Part shown: positions 15,143-20,872 of the stretch, one piece after another
Numbering within the stretch: the stretch's first letter is position 1
Layout: every line of letters starts with the position of its first letter
The notes under the pieces: generated by a model
What the model was told of the DNA's origin: nothing
Seen by the model: only the letters and a program-made list of their open reading frames with translations
The model's database searches: none
IMG/VR virus record: IMGVR_UViG_3300034071_000665
Span: 1-30,766 of that record
DNA from: a virus
DNA length: 30,766 nt
Direction: 5' to 3' (one strand)
Position numbers and translations under genes: made by a program

Positions 15143-15322
15143 TCAAAAACGAATGATAGGGTGGTCAAGATCGAGGACATCACATTCCTCAGTTGAAAAC
15201 ACTAACTCTACACTTGCTTGATAATACTCATCGGGTTCATCTTCAGAGCAGATAGCAACATCCTGATTCAGTTGATCTTCACTAAGTTGTTGCAACTGTT
15301 CGAGCAGTTCTTTGTATTTCAT
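15143..15322 (-). CDS. Hypothetical acidic protein, 59 aa
   Basis: 59 residues from ATG at 15322 (MKYKELLEQLQQLSEDQLNQ...). An N-terminal coiled-coil-like helix (residues 3-20) with heptad Leu is followed by DVAICSEDEPDEYY and a beta strand ending LDLDHPIIRF. The pattern suits small phage proteins with a helix plus a strand pair. The start overlaps the preceding stop as ATGA. No function assigned. Confidence 0.78.
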   Translation of the reverse strand: MKYKELLEQLQQLSEDQLNQDVAICSEDEPDEYYQASVELVFSTEECDVLDLDHPIIRF

Positions 15323-15534
15323 TGAAGAACGTGACGGTAATCGATGGACTTAATGCACCAACCTGATGCAGTAGAGATTTCCTCTACAAGGTCATCCTCA
15401 TCATCAGCATCCCAGATTTGACCAACATAAACCTCATTGAGGCGTTCTTCAGTCATAATCTGGTCTGATTCATCCCAACCCTCTTCATCATCAAGAGAGC
15501 AATCGAATTGAATTGAAGTGATTTGATACTTCAT
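15319..15534 (-). CDS. Hypothetical acidic protein, 71 aa
   Basis: 71 residues from ATG at 15534 (MKYQITSIQFDCSLDDEEGW...). It starts with a strand, has a very acidic centre (IWDADDEDDLVEEIS) and ends with a strand (GWCIKSIDYRHVLQ), a beta-alpha-beta pattern. First gene after the palindrome/TATCAT element at 15559-15588 and coupled by ATGA to the 59-aa gene. Function unknown. Confidence 0.8.
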   Translation of the reverse strand: MKYQITSIQFDCSLDDEEGWDESDQIMTEERLNEVYVGQIWDADDEDDLVEEISTASGWCIKSIDYRHVLQ

Positions 15535-15558
15535 GATGTTCTGGTGGTGAACAAATGA

Positions 15559-15588
15559 ATGATAGCGCGTGTGCGCGTCTCGTCGAGA
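15559..15588 (-). promoter_or_regulatory. Single TCTCGACGAGA palindrome with -10-like TATCAT
   Basis: TCTCGACGAGA at 15578-15588, followed on the minus strand by a GC-alternating segment with its own palindrome (GCGCACACGCGC) and TATCAT at 15559-15564. CTCGAC falls exactly 17 bases from TATCAT, so the palindrome also occupies the -35 position. It lies 25 bases upstream of the 71-aa gene. Confidence 0.65.
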
Positions 15589-15593
15589 TTTTA

Positions 15594-15616
15594 TGGACAG
15601 TTCACTGACTGTCCAC
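15594..15616. repeat. Intergenic hairpin TGGACAGT/ACTGTCCA
   Basis: An 8-bp perfect stem with a 6-base loop, directly after the stop of the 49-aa gene. On the minus strand it is followed by TAAAATC, not a U-run. The half-site GGACAGT/ACTGTCC also occurs near 16188-16194 and 16726-16732 next to other gene boundaries. Confidence 0.55.
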
Positions 15617-15765
15617 TAGACAAAAAATTCCTCCAGATAATAGTCTACAGTGACTTCCAGTTTTGCTGCTTCTTCTTCAATTGCAGCAGTGAATGCCTCA
15701 TCAATTGACATCACTTCCCTTACAGATTGATGTTCACAAAAGAGGTCAAGAGTAGAATCATTCAT
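15616..15765 (-). CDS. Hypothetical small acidic protein, 49 aa
   Basis: 49 residues from ATG at 15765 (MNDSTLDLFCEHQSVREVMS...). An in-frame ATG at 15801 would give 61 residues but overlap the upstream gene by 44 bases; the internal start overlaps it by only 8. The C-terminal half is a helix (DEAFTAAIEEEAAKLE) followed by VDYYLEEFFV. No family recognised. Confidence 0.7.
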   Translation of the reverse strand: MNDSTLDLFCEHQSVREVMSIDEAFTAAIEEEAAKLEVTVDYYLEEFFV

Positions 15766-15976
15766 TGGTGTAAGGTTTGAGAGTGATACGATCTGCCACA
15801 CACATGATCAGTTCTGCTAGAATTTCATCATCAACTTGACCAAGTTTGTCAACAATGATGCCACCAATGTTGGTGTGAAGAAATTCAATCCAATCACATG
15901 TTTCTACAAGTTCTTCTGCAACTTCTTCAACAAGTGCTGCAGCAATTCTGTTGACTGATTTGTTAGAGAGTGACAT
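15758..15976 (-). CDS. Hypothetical helical protein, 72 aa
   Basis: 72 residues from ATG at 15976 (MSLSNKSVNRIAAALVEEVA...). A TTG two codons earlier is possible, but the ATG has a Shine-Dalgarno (AGGGGAGGG) inside the end of the upstream gene. All-helical with regular hydrophobic spacing (IAAALVEEVAEELVE; EILAELIMCVADRI), no membrane segment. Function unknown. Confidence 0.78.
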   Translation of the reverse strand: MSLSNKSVNRIAAALVEEVAEELVETCDWIEFLHTNIGGIIVDKLGQVDDEILAELIMCVADRITLKPYTNE

Positions 15977-15978
15977 GA

Positions 15979-16128
15979 TCAACCCTCCCCTGCAATGTTC
16001 ATTGCGTCAATGACCTTATCATAAAGATCAGAGACATCGCAACCCACACGCTCACTCACCTCATCCCAATCATCATGGAAGGAGATTAAATCAGCAAGGG
16101 CACTGAGTTCGTTGATGGTGAAGTTCAT
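15979..16128 (-). CDS. Hypothetical small acidic protein, 49 aa
   Basis: 49 residues from ATG at 16128 (MNFTINELSALADLISFHDD...) to TGA at 15979. Helical and acidic (FHDDWDEVSERVGCDVSDLY), ending MNIAGEG. It leads the three-gene set 16128-15616 and follows the palindromic promoter at 16142-16156. No family recognised. Confidence 0.75.
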   Translation of the reverse strand: MNFTINELSALADLISFHDDWDEVSERVGCDVSDLYDKVIDAMNIAGEG

Positions 16129-16141
16129 TGGAGTGGTGTGA

Positions 16142-16156
16142 ACTGAAGTCAGTATA
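16142..16156 (-). promoter_or_regulatory. -10 element overlapping an ACTGAnnTCAGT palindrome
   Basis: The minus strand reads CACCCCTTATACTGACTTCAG (TATACT at 16151-16156; palindrome 16142-16153). The 18-base core GAACTGAARTCAGTATAA is repeated at 27687-27704 in front of another gene. No good -35 is visible; the C-rich CACCCC stretch takes its place. Confidence 0.6.
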
Positions 16157-16165
16157 AGGGGTGGA

Positions 16166-16183
16166 GGGGCGCCTGTGCGCCCC
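16166..16183. repeat. GC-rich intergenic hairpin
   Basis: GGGGCGC-CTGT-GCGCCCC, a perfect 7-bp stem 11 bases downstream of the 154-aa gene's stop. No U-run follows on either strand. Same type as the stems at 11052, 12089 and 12349. Confidence 0.65.
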
Positions 16184-16194
16184 GTTGTGGACAG

Positions 16195-16659
16195 TTACGC
16201 TGCTGTCACATACCCAGGGATTTCGACACGCTCTACAGGTCCCCAACCAATCTTATATGCCTTCCAGTTACCATTGAGGTCATACAGGTAAGCATACTCT
16301 TCGCCACCCATTTTACCAGAGACAAACATATCGAAGTCGGTGACATCTGGTTCATTATTCTCACCACGCTCTGAATGATACAGCGGTTGTGCATCACGAG
16401 TGTGGGAATAAGACCAACTGCCAGCATCATCTTCGATGATCTTGCCATTCTCATCACGAAGAGCAGCACTCTCCCACGTATGAGTTGTGCGAAGAGATGA
16501 CATTGAACCACCGTCGATGAGATCTTGCACATCATCGCGGTTCTGATAATGATCTACCAGAATGCGACCGTTGCCTTCTACGTAACCATCCCAGTGGCAG
16601 TAAACGCTAACCACAGAATGGTCGGGGAGTTCGTAACCGATGCGTGAACGGGTTCCCAT
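16195..16659 (-). CDS. Conserved phage protein, MGTRSRIG family, 154 aa
   Basis: 154 residues from ATG at 16659. The N-terminus MGTRSRIGYELPDHSVVSVY followed by CHWDGYVEGNG and then ILVDHY is a conserved block I recognise from many phage and some plasmid proteins of unknown function. Mostly beta with a Trp/Tyr-rich C-terminal half (YDLNGNWKAYKIGWGPVERV). No membrane or signal sequence. It has its own sigma70-like promoter at 16685-16713 and the C-rich leader AACACCCC-ATG. Biological role unknown. Confidence 0.85.
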   Translation of the reverse strand: MGTRSRIGYELPDHSVVSVYCHWDGYVEGNGRILVDHYQNRDDVQDLIDGGSMSSLRTTHTWESAALRDENGKIIEDDAGSWSYSHTRDAQPLYHSERGENNEPDVTDFDMFVSGKMGGEEYAYLYDLNGNWKAYKIGWGPVERVEIPGYVTAA

Positions 16660-16684
16660 GGGGTGTTGTGTTCAGGACTCCGCC

Positions 16685-16713
16685 AATATAACCGCTGCAG
16701 ACCCACCCTGCAA
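16685..16713 (-). promoter_or_regulatory. Sigma70-type promoter for the MGTRSRIG gene
   Basis: TTGCAG (16708-16713), 17-base spacer, TATATT (16685-16690), 26 bases upstream of the ATG. The -35 sequence matches the one used before the 205-aa gene. Confidence 0.65.
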
Positions 16714-16884
16714 CCAACCAGTGGACTGTCCAAAAACTGGCACATCATCGGATTAATTCCGATCTTCTATGGTATCTTATAAGGACAACCAGCGCCCTTA
16801 TAGGGAACGGCAGAGGGGTATCTGCCTGATCAATACATCGTCACTGAACCTGCAAACTTTTTTATAAAAAGTATACAAAAACAT
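16714..16884. other. Intergenic region without a recognised gene
   Basis: About 170 bases after the terminator of the 56-aa gene. There are short inverted repeats (CGGATTAATTCCG at 16749-16761) and a CTTATAAGG segment, but no open frame with a plausible start and no tRNA. The right end is an AT-rich, T-run-containing stretch belonging to the terminator. Confidence 0.4.
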
Positions 16885-16921
16885 AAAAAGACCTTATGTG
16901 CCCCCACCTTGACACATAAGG
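16885..16921 (-). terminator. Rho-independent terminator after the 56-aa gene
   Basis: Minus strand CCTTATGTG, 12-base loop, CACATAAGG (9-bp stem), followed by TCTTTTTATG and a further T-rich run. It lies 28 bases after the stop at 16949. Its loop and distal arm overlap a plus-strand promoter. Confidence 0.85.
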
Positions 16922-16938
16922 CCCTTCTATGTTATACT
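16909..16938 (+). promoter_or_regulatory. Plus-strand sigma70 promoter, antisense to the genes
   Basis: TTGACA (16909-16914), then TTATAC (spacing 17) or TATACT (spacing 18, 16933-16938), followed by GAGGAG. Transcription would run rightward through the 56-aa gene as antisense and toward the iteron array. No plus-strand gene follows. The hexamer match is strong but function is unproven. Confidence 0.5.
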
Positions 16939-16948
16939 GAGGAGTTAA

Positions 16949-17119
16949 CTACCAGATATCAGAATCCAAATCCTCAATATAAGCATCGCACCTCTCACCA
17001 GATTCAAGTTTAAACATCTTCTCCCAATTAATATTATGGGGGTCAAAGTCACCAAGAACGTCGAGTTCCAGAGTGACGCGATAACGATGCTTACGTGCTT
17101 GATCGTAAATGGTTGCCAT
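16949..17119 (-). CDS. Hypothetical small protein, 56 aa
   Basis: 56 residues from ATG at 17119 (MATIYDQARKHRYRVTLELD...) to TAG at 16949. Basic N-terminus, then a beta strand (YRVTLELDVLGD) and an acidic C-terminus (CDAYIEDLDSDIW). A longer open frame overlaps in another phase, but this one starts 25 bases after a near-perfect promoter and ends before a terminator, so it is a complete single-gene unit next to the palindrome array. Function unknown. Confidence 0.78.
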   Translation of the reverse strand: MATIYDQARKHRYRVTLELDVLGDFDPHNINWEKMFKLESGERCDAYIEDLDSDIW

Positions 17120-17143
17120 GAGAACTTTGTGCGAACTGTAGTA

Positions 17144-17172
17144 ATCTTACCCCACACTCACCGTTGTGTCAA
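17144..17172 (-). promoter_or_regulatory. Strong sigma70 promoter for the 56-aa gene
   Basis: TTGACA (17167-17172), 17-base spacer, TAAGAT (17144-17149). The -35 overlaps one arm of an inverted repeat TCAATAC/GTATTGA (17169-17193). Confidence 0.8.
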
Positions 17173-17266
17173 TACCTTATAAGAATGTATTGATAACGAT
17201 GGTTTATATATGACATAAGGAGACCTTATATGATACTGTGTGCTTGTTATATCATGATTCGCACAC

Positions 17267-17415
17267 ATCTCGACGAGATTCTTATATAATGATTCTATGA
17301 TACTGTGTGCGTCTCGTCGAGATTTATGATGCGTGTCTCGTCGAGATTCTTATATAATGATTCTGTTATACTATGATATACTCGTCGAGATTCTCATCGC
17401 GGGTCTCGTCGAGAT
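17267..17415. repeat. Five-copy iteron-like array of CTCGACGAG palindromes
   Basis: Centres of the CTCG[A/T]CGAG core are at 17273, 17317, 17341, 17385 and 17409: spacing 44, 24, 44, 24. The larger unit is therefore 68 bases, and 23 bases are identical at 17274-17296 and 17342-17364 (including TTCTTATATAATGATTCT). Between copies lie TATATAAT, TATACT and TATCAT-like elements. No coding frame. Candidate operator array or replication-origin iterons. Confidence 0.88.
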
Positions 17416-17449
17416 TTATGTGAGAATCCTTATATTTTTTTCGCGGGTC

Positions 17450-17478
17450 TTGACGTTTTTTTGCGGTTGTGCTATAAT
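17450..17478 (+). promoter_or_regulatory. Near-consensus plus-strand promoter facing an AT-rich tract
   Basis: TTGACG (17450-17455), 17-base spacer, TATAAT (17473-17478) with extended -10 TGC. It is one of the best sigma70 promoters in the window, yet points against all genes. It starts 35 bases after the last palindrome of the array and would transcribe the AT-rich tract and the 3' end of the methyltransferase gene in antisense. Confidence 0.75.
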
Positions 17479-17658
17479 ACGCTGTCTAAGATCACAAGGA
17501 TTCAGAGGGATTATAAGAGAGTTATAAAAAGATTCCACACGATTATAAGGCAATAATAAGATATAACAATACTGTAATACTATATGTTATTGATAATGAT
17601 TATCAGTAACAACAAAACACTTTTATATTTAAAAATACATTTAATTAATAAAATAAAC
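17479..17658 (+). ncRNA. Putative plus-strand leader/origin RNA in an AT-rich tract
   Basis: 180 bases, strongly AT-rich, with repeated GATTATAAG-type elements (about 17509 and 17540), no supported gene and no tRNA. A hairpin at 17586-17610 has an 11-bp stem (GTTATTGATAA with TTATCAGTAAC), whose single non-Watson-Crick pair is U-G on the plus strand but C-A on the minus strand, so the structure favours a plus-strand RNA. No U-run terminator follows. Existence of the RNA is inferred only from promoter and hairpin. Confidence 0.4.
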
Positions 17659-18636
17659 CTATTTTAACCATAATTTGTCAATTTTCATCCTATTTTCAAA
17701 GATATTATATCTTAATGCACAATGATGACTTTGAGGTGGTACAATGATTGGATTATAATAACCAGTGAATTCTCTATAACATTTTTTAAAATCTAATATA
17801 TGTTCACCAGACCTTAAAAATGGATGAACTACAATCAAATAAGGTTCATCAGTCTCTGGTAATTTAAACTGAATGACACGATTTGATTGATAATGATCTG
17901 GATTATTTGCATCAAATATATGAACACCTATATGTTCAAATTGATGAGTTTGATAGATGTTTTGTAATGCATTAATAACATTATTCTCATTAATTGGTTT
18001 ATCCATAATATGTGTATAATGATGAAAATGACTTGATGATTGAATCACCTCATTATAATACTCAGCAAACTTAGGAGATAAACCAAGATCTAATGTTACA
18101 CCTTCTGAGATACCTGGATTATGCTCAACATTAACCAAATGAGAATATTCTTTAGGTGTAAGTCTTACAATACTAAACTGAATGATATATTCAGATGGTA
18201 GCATTTTAAATGGCAATGGTACATCAAATGCTGTACCCATCATATCATTCCAAATATAAGACCCTACCAGTTCATGAAAGAGAATATCAATATCTTTGAC
18301 ATTATACGAATTAAATTTAGATGCAATAAACTCAGTATTAATGACTTCAATCTTTTTAGACAATCCCATTCTTTTTGCTACATTTTGAATATGTGCCGCA
18401 GACTTAGGATTTTGTTCAAAACACGTTACATGCTTTGCTCCATGCTTTAATGCTAAAAATGCTAATACACCACTACCTGACCCTACATCAATGCAACGTT
18501 TACCCTTACACTCTTTAAGTATCTGATCATAATATCCTAAACGCATTGATTCATTGATCAATGCAATTCCGTTATACTGAGAACTCATTCTATTTTGTTG
18601 TCTCATTCTTAAACTATAATTCCGATCAAAGTCCAT
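17659..18636 (-). CDS. PRMT-like SAM-dependent methyltransferase
   Basis: 325 residues from ATG at 18636. A class I methyltransferase core: motif I CIDVGSGSGVLAFLALKHGA (residues about 48-67), an acidic ribose-binding residue in CFEQN (E74), and motif IV IDILFHELVGSYIWNDMM (residues 116-133). HELVGSYIWND resembles the double-E loop of protein arginine methyltransferases (SExxGxxxxxE, PRMT5-like), with E122 present and the second Glu position occupied by Asp131. The C-terminal half looks like a beta-barrel, as in PRMTs. Likely substrate: a protein Arg or another small nucleophile; unknown. Last gene of the ketosynthase operon, overlapping the 90-aa gene by 11 bases. A methyltransferase is sure, the PRMT subtype less so. 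Confidence 0.82.
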   Translation of the reverse strand: MDFDRNYSLRMRQQNRMSSQYNGIALINESMRLGYYDQILKECKGKRCIDVGSGSGVLAFLALKHGAKHVTCFEQNPKSAAHIQNVAKRMGLSKKIEVINTEFIASKFNSYNVKDIDILFHELVGSYIWNDMMGTAFDVPLPFKMLPSEYIIQFSIVRLTPKEYSHLVNVEHNPGISEGVTLDLGLSPKFAEYYNEVIQSSSHFHHYTHIMDKPINENNVINALQNIYQTHQFEHIGVHIFDANNPDHYQSNRVIQFKLPETDEPYLIVVHPFLRSGEHILDFKKCYREFTGYYNPIIVPPQSHHCALRYNIFENRMKIDKLWLK

Positions 18637-18898
18637 TAAACGGTATTTGCTGATTCTCTGGTAATTTATAAATCTTCTGACCCTCTATCTTATAACTTCC
18701 TGGTGGTAGTCCTATTTGACCAGGTAGAGCGTTCTCTACAATACTCTCTACATCAATCACAGCATCATTCAATGGTGTCACTTTACGATATGCTCGATTG
18801 ACAGGATTCAATGCTACCATCATCTGTGCATCCTCTAGCAATGCACATTGACATACATTCTCTCCTGTATTTAAATTCACAACAACATAATAACTCAT
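18626..18898 (-). CDS. Hypothetical 90-aa protein between HNH-like and methyltransferase genes
   Basis: 90 residues from ATG at 18898 (MSYYVVVNLNTGENVCQCAL...). It begins with strands and a helix (LEDAQMMVALNP), then a Pro/Gly-rich C-terminus (LPPGSYKIEGQKIYKLPENQ). It is not an acyl carrier protein: no DSL phosphopantetheine motif. It overlaps the methyltransferase start by 11 bases and follows the HNH-like stop by 6. Function unknown. Confidence 0.75.
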   Translation of the reverse strand: MSYYVVVNLNTGENVCQCALLEDAQMMVALNPVNRAYRKVTPLNDAVIDVESIVENALPGQIGLPPGSYKIEGQKIYKLPENQQIPFNGL

Positions 18899-18904
18899 GA
18901 TAAA

Positions 18905-19294
18905 TTAATCCAATTTTGATACTATTTGATTACCATTGAAATGATTTTTCAATTTCATTACTTGATCTCTAAACTTATTTTCTGGACAACGCTGCCTACC
19001 CAAATTAAATAACCTCAAAGCAATAACAACATTATTGGGAATATAACCTTTAGATTCATCCAATCTTTCTAAACTAGGTGCAAGTGGATTATTCCTCTCA
19101 TAAACACCGTAAGGGTCAATTGGATATTCAGTCCAATAGCATTTACCATTTTGTTGTTTATATTGTTTTATAAGATAAAATTCATCTATACTAACATCTA
19201 ATGGTTCTGTTCTTTTAATACCATTCTTTTTTTCTTGTCCAGGTCGGGCGGCAGTCTTTGCTTTTGCTATGAGAGTCTTCCAAGGATTTCTCAC
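18905..19294 (-). CDS. HNH-like nuclease domain protein
   Basis: 129 residues from ATG at 19294, overlapping the ketosynthase stop as ATGA. A basic N-terminus (IAKAKTAARPGQEKKNGIKR) precedes a core of KQQNGKCYWTEYPID (residues about 46-60) and PSLERLDESKGYIPNNVVIA (residues about 73-92). The second block is the usual C-terminal part of HNH endonucleases of the CxxSGxPL...PSLDRxDxxKGY...NV type. The zinc Cys pairs and the HH are not complete (one Cys in CYWTEYPI), so activity is doubtful; a degenerate or structurally zinc-free relative is possible. It could be a homing-type insertion or a true operon member. Confidence 0.65.
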   Translation of the reverse strand: MRNPWKTLIAKAKTAARPGQEKKNGIKRTEPLDVSIDEFYLIKQYKQQNGKCYWTEYPIDPYGVYERNNPLAPSLERLDESKGYIPNNVVIALRLFNLGRQRCPENKFRDQVMKLKNHFNGNQIVSKLD

Positions 19295-20472
19295 ACCTTT
19301 ACCTCAATCACTTGACTTGCACATTTACCACCAAAACCAAAACTATTGTTCACAGTCCTTAGAACCTTTGATGTTGTCTTCAAATCACATGAAGTCCTTA
19401 CAAGTTGCTTTGAGACATCATACTCTGCATTCTCCAAATTATAACATCCAGGAATCACACAATTCCTCATGGATAGGATAGAGTAAATACACTCCAATAC
19501 AGATGCAGCAGCAAGTGTATGACCAATCTTTGACTTTGGTGCATAGATTGGAACATCAGGCAAATAATCTTGCAATACCTGATATTCAATCTCATCACCA
19601 ATCGGTGTACTCGTAGCATGTGCAGAGATTGCATCAATTGTATCAGGTTCAATACCATCCAATGCCTTATCCAATGCAAGTTTTGCACCAACACCATTTG
19701 TTGCAGGACTTGTTAAATCAAATGCATCACTTGCACAACCAACAGGATATAACTTTGCATACACATTTGAATCATATTGTTGTACTTTATCTTTTGATTG
19801 CAAAATTAAAATACCCGCGCCTTCTCCCATCACAAACCCTTCACGATTCTCATCAAAAGGACAATTGTGATTACCCAGTGCGCCAATGCCTGCGAAATAC
19901 TTCAATGCCATCTCAAATACACCAGCATCAGCACCACCTACCACAACATAGTCATACTCATCCAATATCCTCATTGCATAATCAATTGAATACATTCCAG
20001 TCGCACACGATGCATACAATGCCACTGATGCACCATGAAACTTATAATGACTCGTAATCTGACCTACAATCATATCTGGAATACGATTGACAATCTTGAA
20101 TGGATTCACTCTCTTATTCTCTTTAAACCGTTGGAAGTTACCATCAAGGAACTCCACATCATTAGAGACACTTGATACAATCACGGCAACATTCGATGAG
20201 TGTTTTAGATTTGCCATCTTCAATGCCTGCTCAGTTGCATGAAGTGCCATCTGTTGCGCTCTGGTCATGTTAGCGGTTATTTTCGGCGTAAACGCCTCGG
20301 GAAGTAGAATATCATGCAAACATGGAATACCATACTGAATCTTATGCTCACCCATAAAATCAAGTTTCTGAATCGGATTATAATCATTAATCATATTCAG
20401 AAAACAATTCCCAGGTCGATTACCCAATGCATCGACCATACCATAACCAACAACATAAGCAGGATTGACCAT
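19291..20472 (-). CDS. Beta-ketoacyl-ACP synthase (FabF/KAS II-like)
   Basis: 393 residues from ATG at 20472, close to FabF length (about 410). Thiolase-fold ketosynthase with the complete Cys-His-His triad: Cys156 in ALYASCATGM, His285 in SAHATSTPIGDE, His318 in KSKIGHTLAAAS with Lys315, and the C-terminal NNSFGFGGKCAS loop. FabF condenses malonyl-ACP with acyl-ACP in the host cytoplasm. No acyltransferase, ketoreductase or ACP is encoded nearby, so it would use host ACP and reductases, either to shift lipid chain composition or to start a dedicated product. Second-site differences from textbook FabF: AHAT instead of HGT, GGK instead of GGT. It lies in an operon with HNH-like and methyltransferase genes, which is unusual for a phage. 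Base composition fits the neighbours, so no recent transfer is evident. Confidence 0.92.
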   Translation of the reverse strand: MVNPAYVVGYGMVDALGNRPGNCFLNMINDYNPIQKLDFMGEHKIQYGIPCLHDILLPEAFTPKITANMTRAQQMALHATEQALKMANLKHSSNVAVIVSSVSNDVEFLDGNFQRFKENKRVNPFKIVNRIPDMIVGQITSHYKFHGASVALYASCATGMYSIDYAMRILDEYDYVVVGGADAGVFEMALKYFAGIGALGNHNCPFDENREGFVMGEGAGILILQSKDKVQQYDSNVYAKLYPVGCASDAFDLTSPATNGVGAKLALDKALDGIEPDTIDAISAHATSTPIGDEIEYQVLQDYLPDVPIYAPKSKIGHTLAAASVLECIYSILSMRNCVIPGCYNLENAEYDVSKQLVRTSCDLKTTSKVLRTVNNSFGFGGKCASQVIEVKV

Positions 20473-20480
20473 ACTCTGTA

Positions 20481-20684
20481 TTAACCTCCAAATCCCTTGA
20501 CTGGTTTCTTCTTCTCTATTCTATCAAGAACTTCTACATGTGACAACTCATCGGATTGCATCCAAATCTGATACACTTCCATATAATCATCTACAATGAT
20601 ACGCTCACCCTGATTTGATACAATCGCATAACGATGTTTGTCATACGGTGCATCAGATGTTCCAGTAAAGTTCCTCAATTTCAT
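20481..20684 (-). CDS. Hypothetical 67-aa protein upstream of the ketosynthase
   Basis: 67 residues from ATG at 20684 (MKLRNFTGTSDAPYDKHRYA...). Reads as two strands (RYAIVSNQGERIIVDDY), a helix (YMEVYQIWMQSDEL) and a basic tail (EKKKPVKGFGG). It overlaps the upstream gene as ATGA and ends 8 bases before the ketosynthase. No ACP motif. Function unknown. Confidence 0.75.
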   Translation of the reverse strand: MKLRNFTGTSDAPYDKHRYAIVSNQGERIIVDDYMEVYQIWMQSDELSHVEVLDRIEKKKPVKGFGG

Positions 20685-20872
20685 TTACCTGTGTAATGGA
20701 ATAGTTTGTACTTTGGTTTATGTCGTTGAATATACTTCGTTGCATGTTCTTCACATTCAAACCAACATACTCTCTTCTCATCTAAATTGTCTAATCTCCA
20801 TAAAAAAGATTGCCACGGGAATAATTCCTTATCCCGTGACTTTGTAATCTTAATCGTTGATTCCTTCTTCAT
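20681..20872 (-). CDS. Hypothetical basic protein, 63 aa
   Basis: 63 residues from ATG at 20872 (MKKESTIKITKSRDKELFPW...); a TTG two codons earlier is less likely. Lys-rich with strands, aromatic core (FPWQSFLWRLDNLDEKRVCW) and a C-terminal basic helix (ATKYIQRHKPKYKLF). It overlaps the 36-aa membrane peptide by 23 bases and the next gene by 4. Function unknown. Confidence 0.7.
   Translation of the reverse strand: MKKESTIKITKSRDKELFPWQSFLWRLDNLDEKRVCWFECEEHATKYIQRHKPKYKLFHYTGK

Noticed and set aside
16714-16884. A tRNA gene in the gaps at 10.7 or 16.8 kb
   Set aside because: No cloverleaf or TTCGA arm could be found in either region.
16945-17157. A 70-codon minus-strand frame
   Set aside because: Starts upstream inside the promoter; the 56-aa frame in another phase starts just after the promoter and ends at the terminator.
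17267-17415. CRISPR array
   Set aside because: Repeats are 11-13 bases, palindromic, with alternating 44/24 spacing and related 'spacers'; this does not fit repeat-spacer structure.
17333-17527. A 64-codon plus-strand frame across the palindrome array and promoter
   Set aside because: It runs through repeats and both promoter hexamers, with composition set by the repeats; no protein-like features.
17583-17666. A 27-codon plus-strand frame (MLLIMIISNNK...) downstream of the plus-strand promoter
   Set aside because: No ribosome binding site, overlaps the hairpin at 17586-17610, low-complexity AT-driven composition; more likely chance.
18626-18898. Acyl carrier protein partner for the ketosynthase
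   Set aside because: No DSL phosphopantetheine attachment motif and not the four-helix pattern.
19620-20057. A 145-codon plus-strand frame rich in His, Gln and Leu
   Set aside because: Antisense shadow of the ketosynthase gene, whose catalytic motifs are all present on the other strand.
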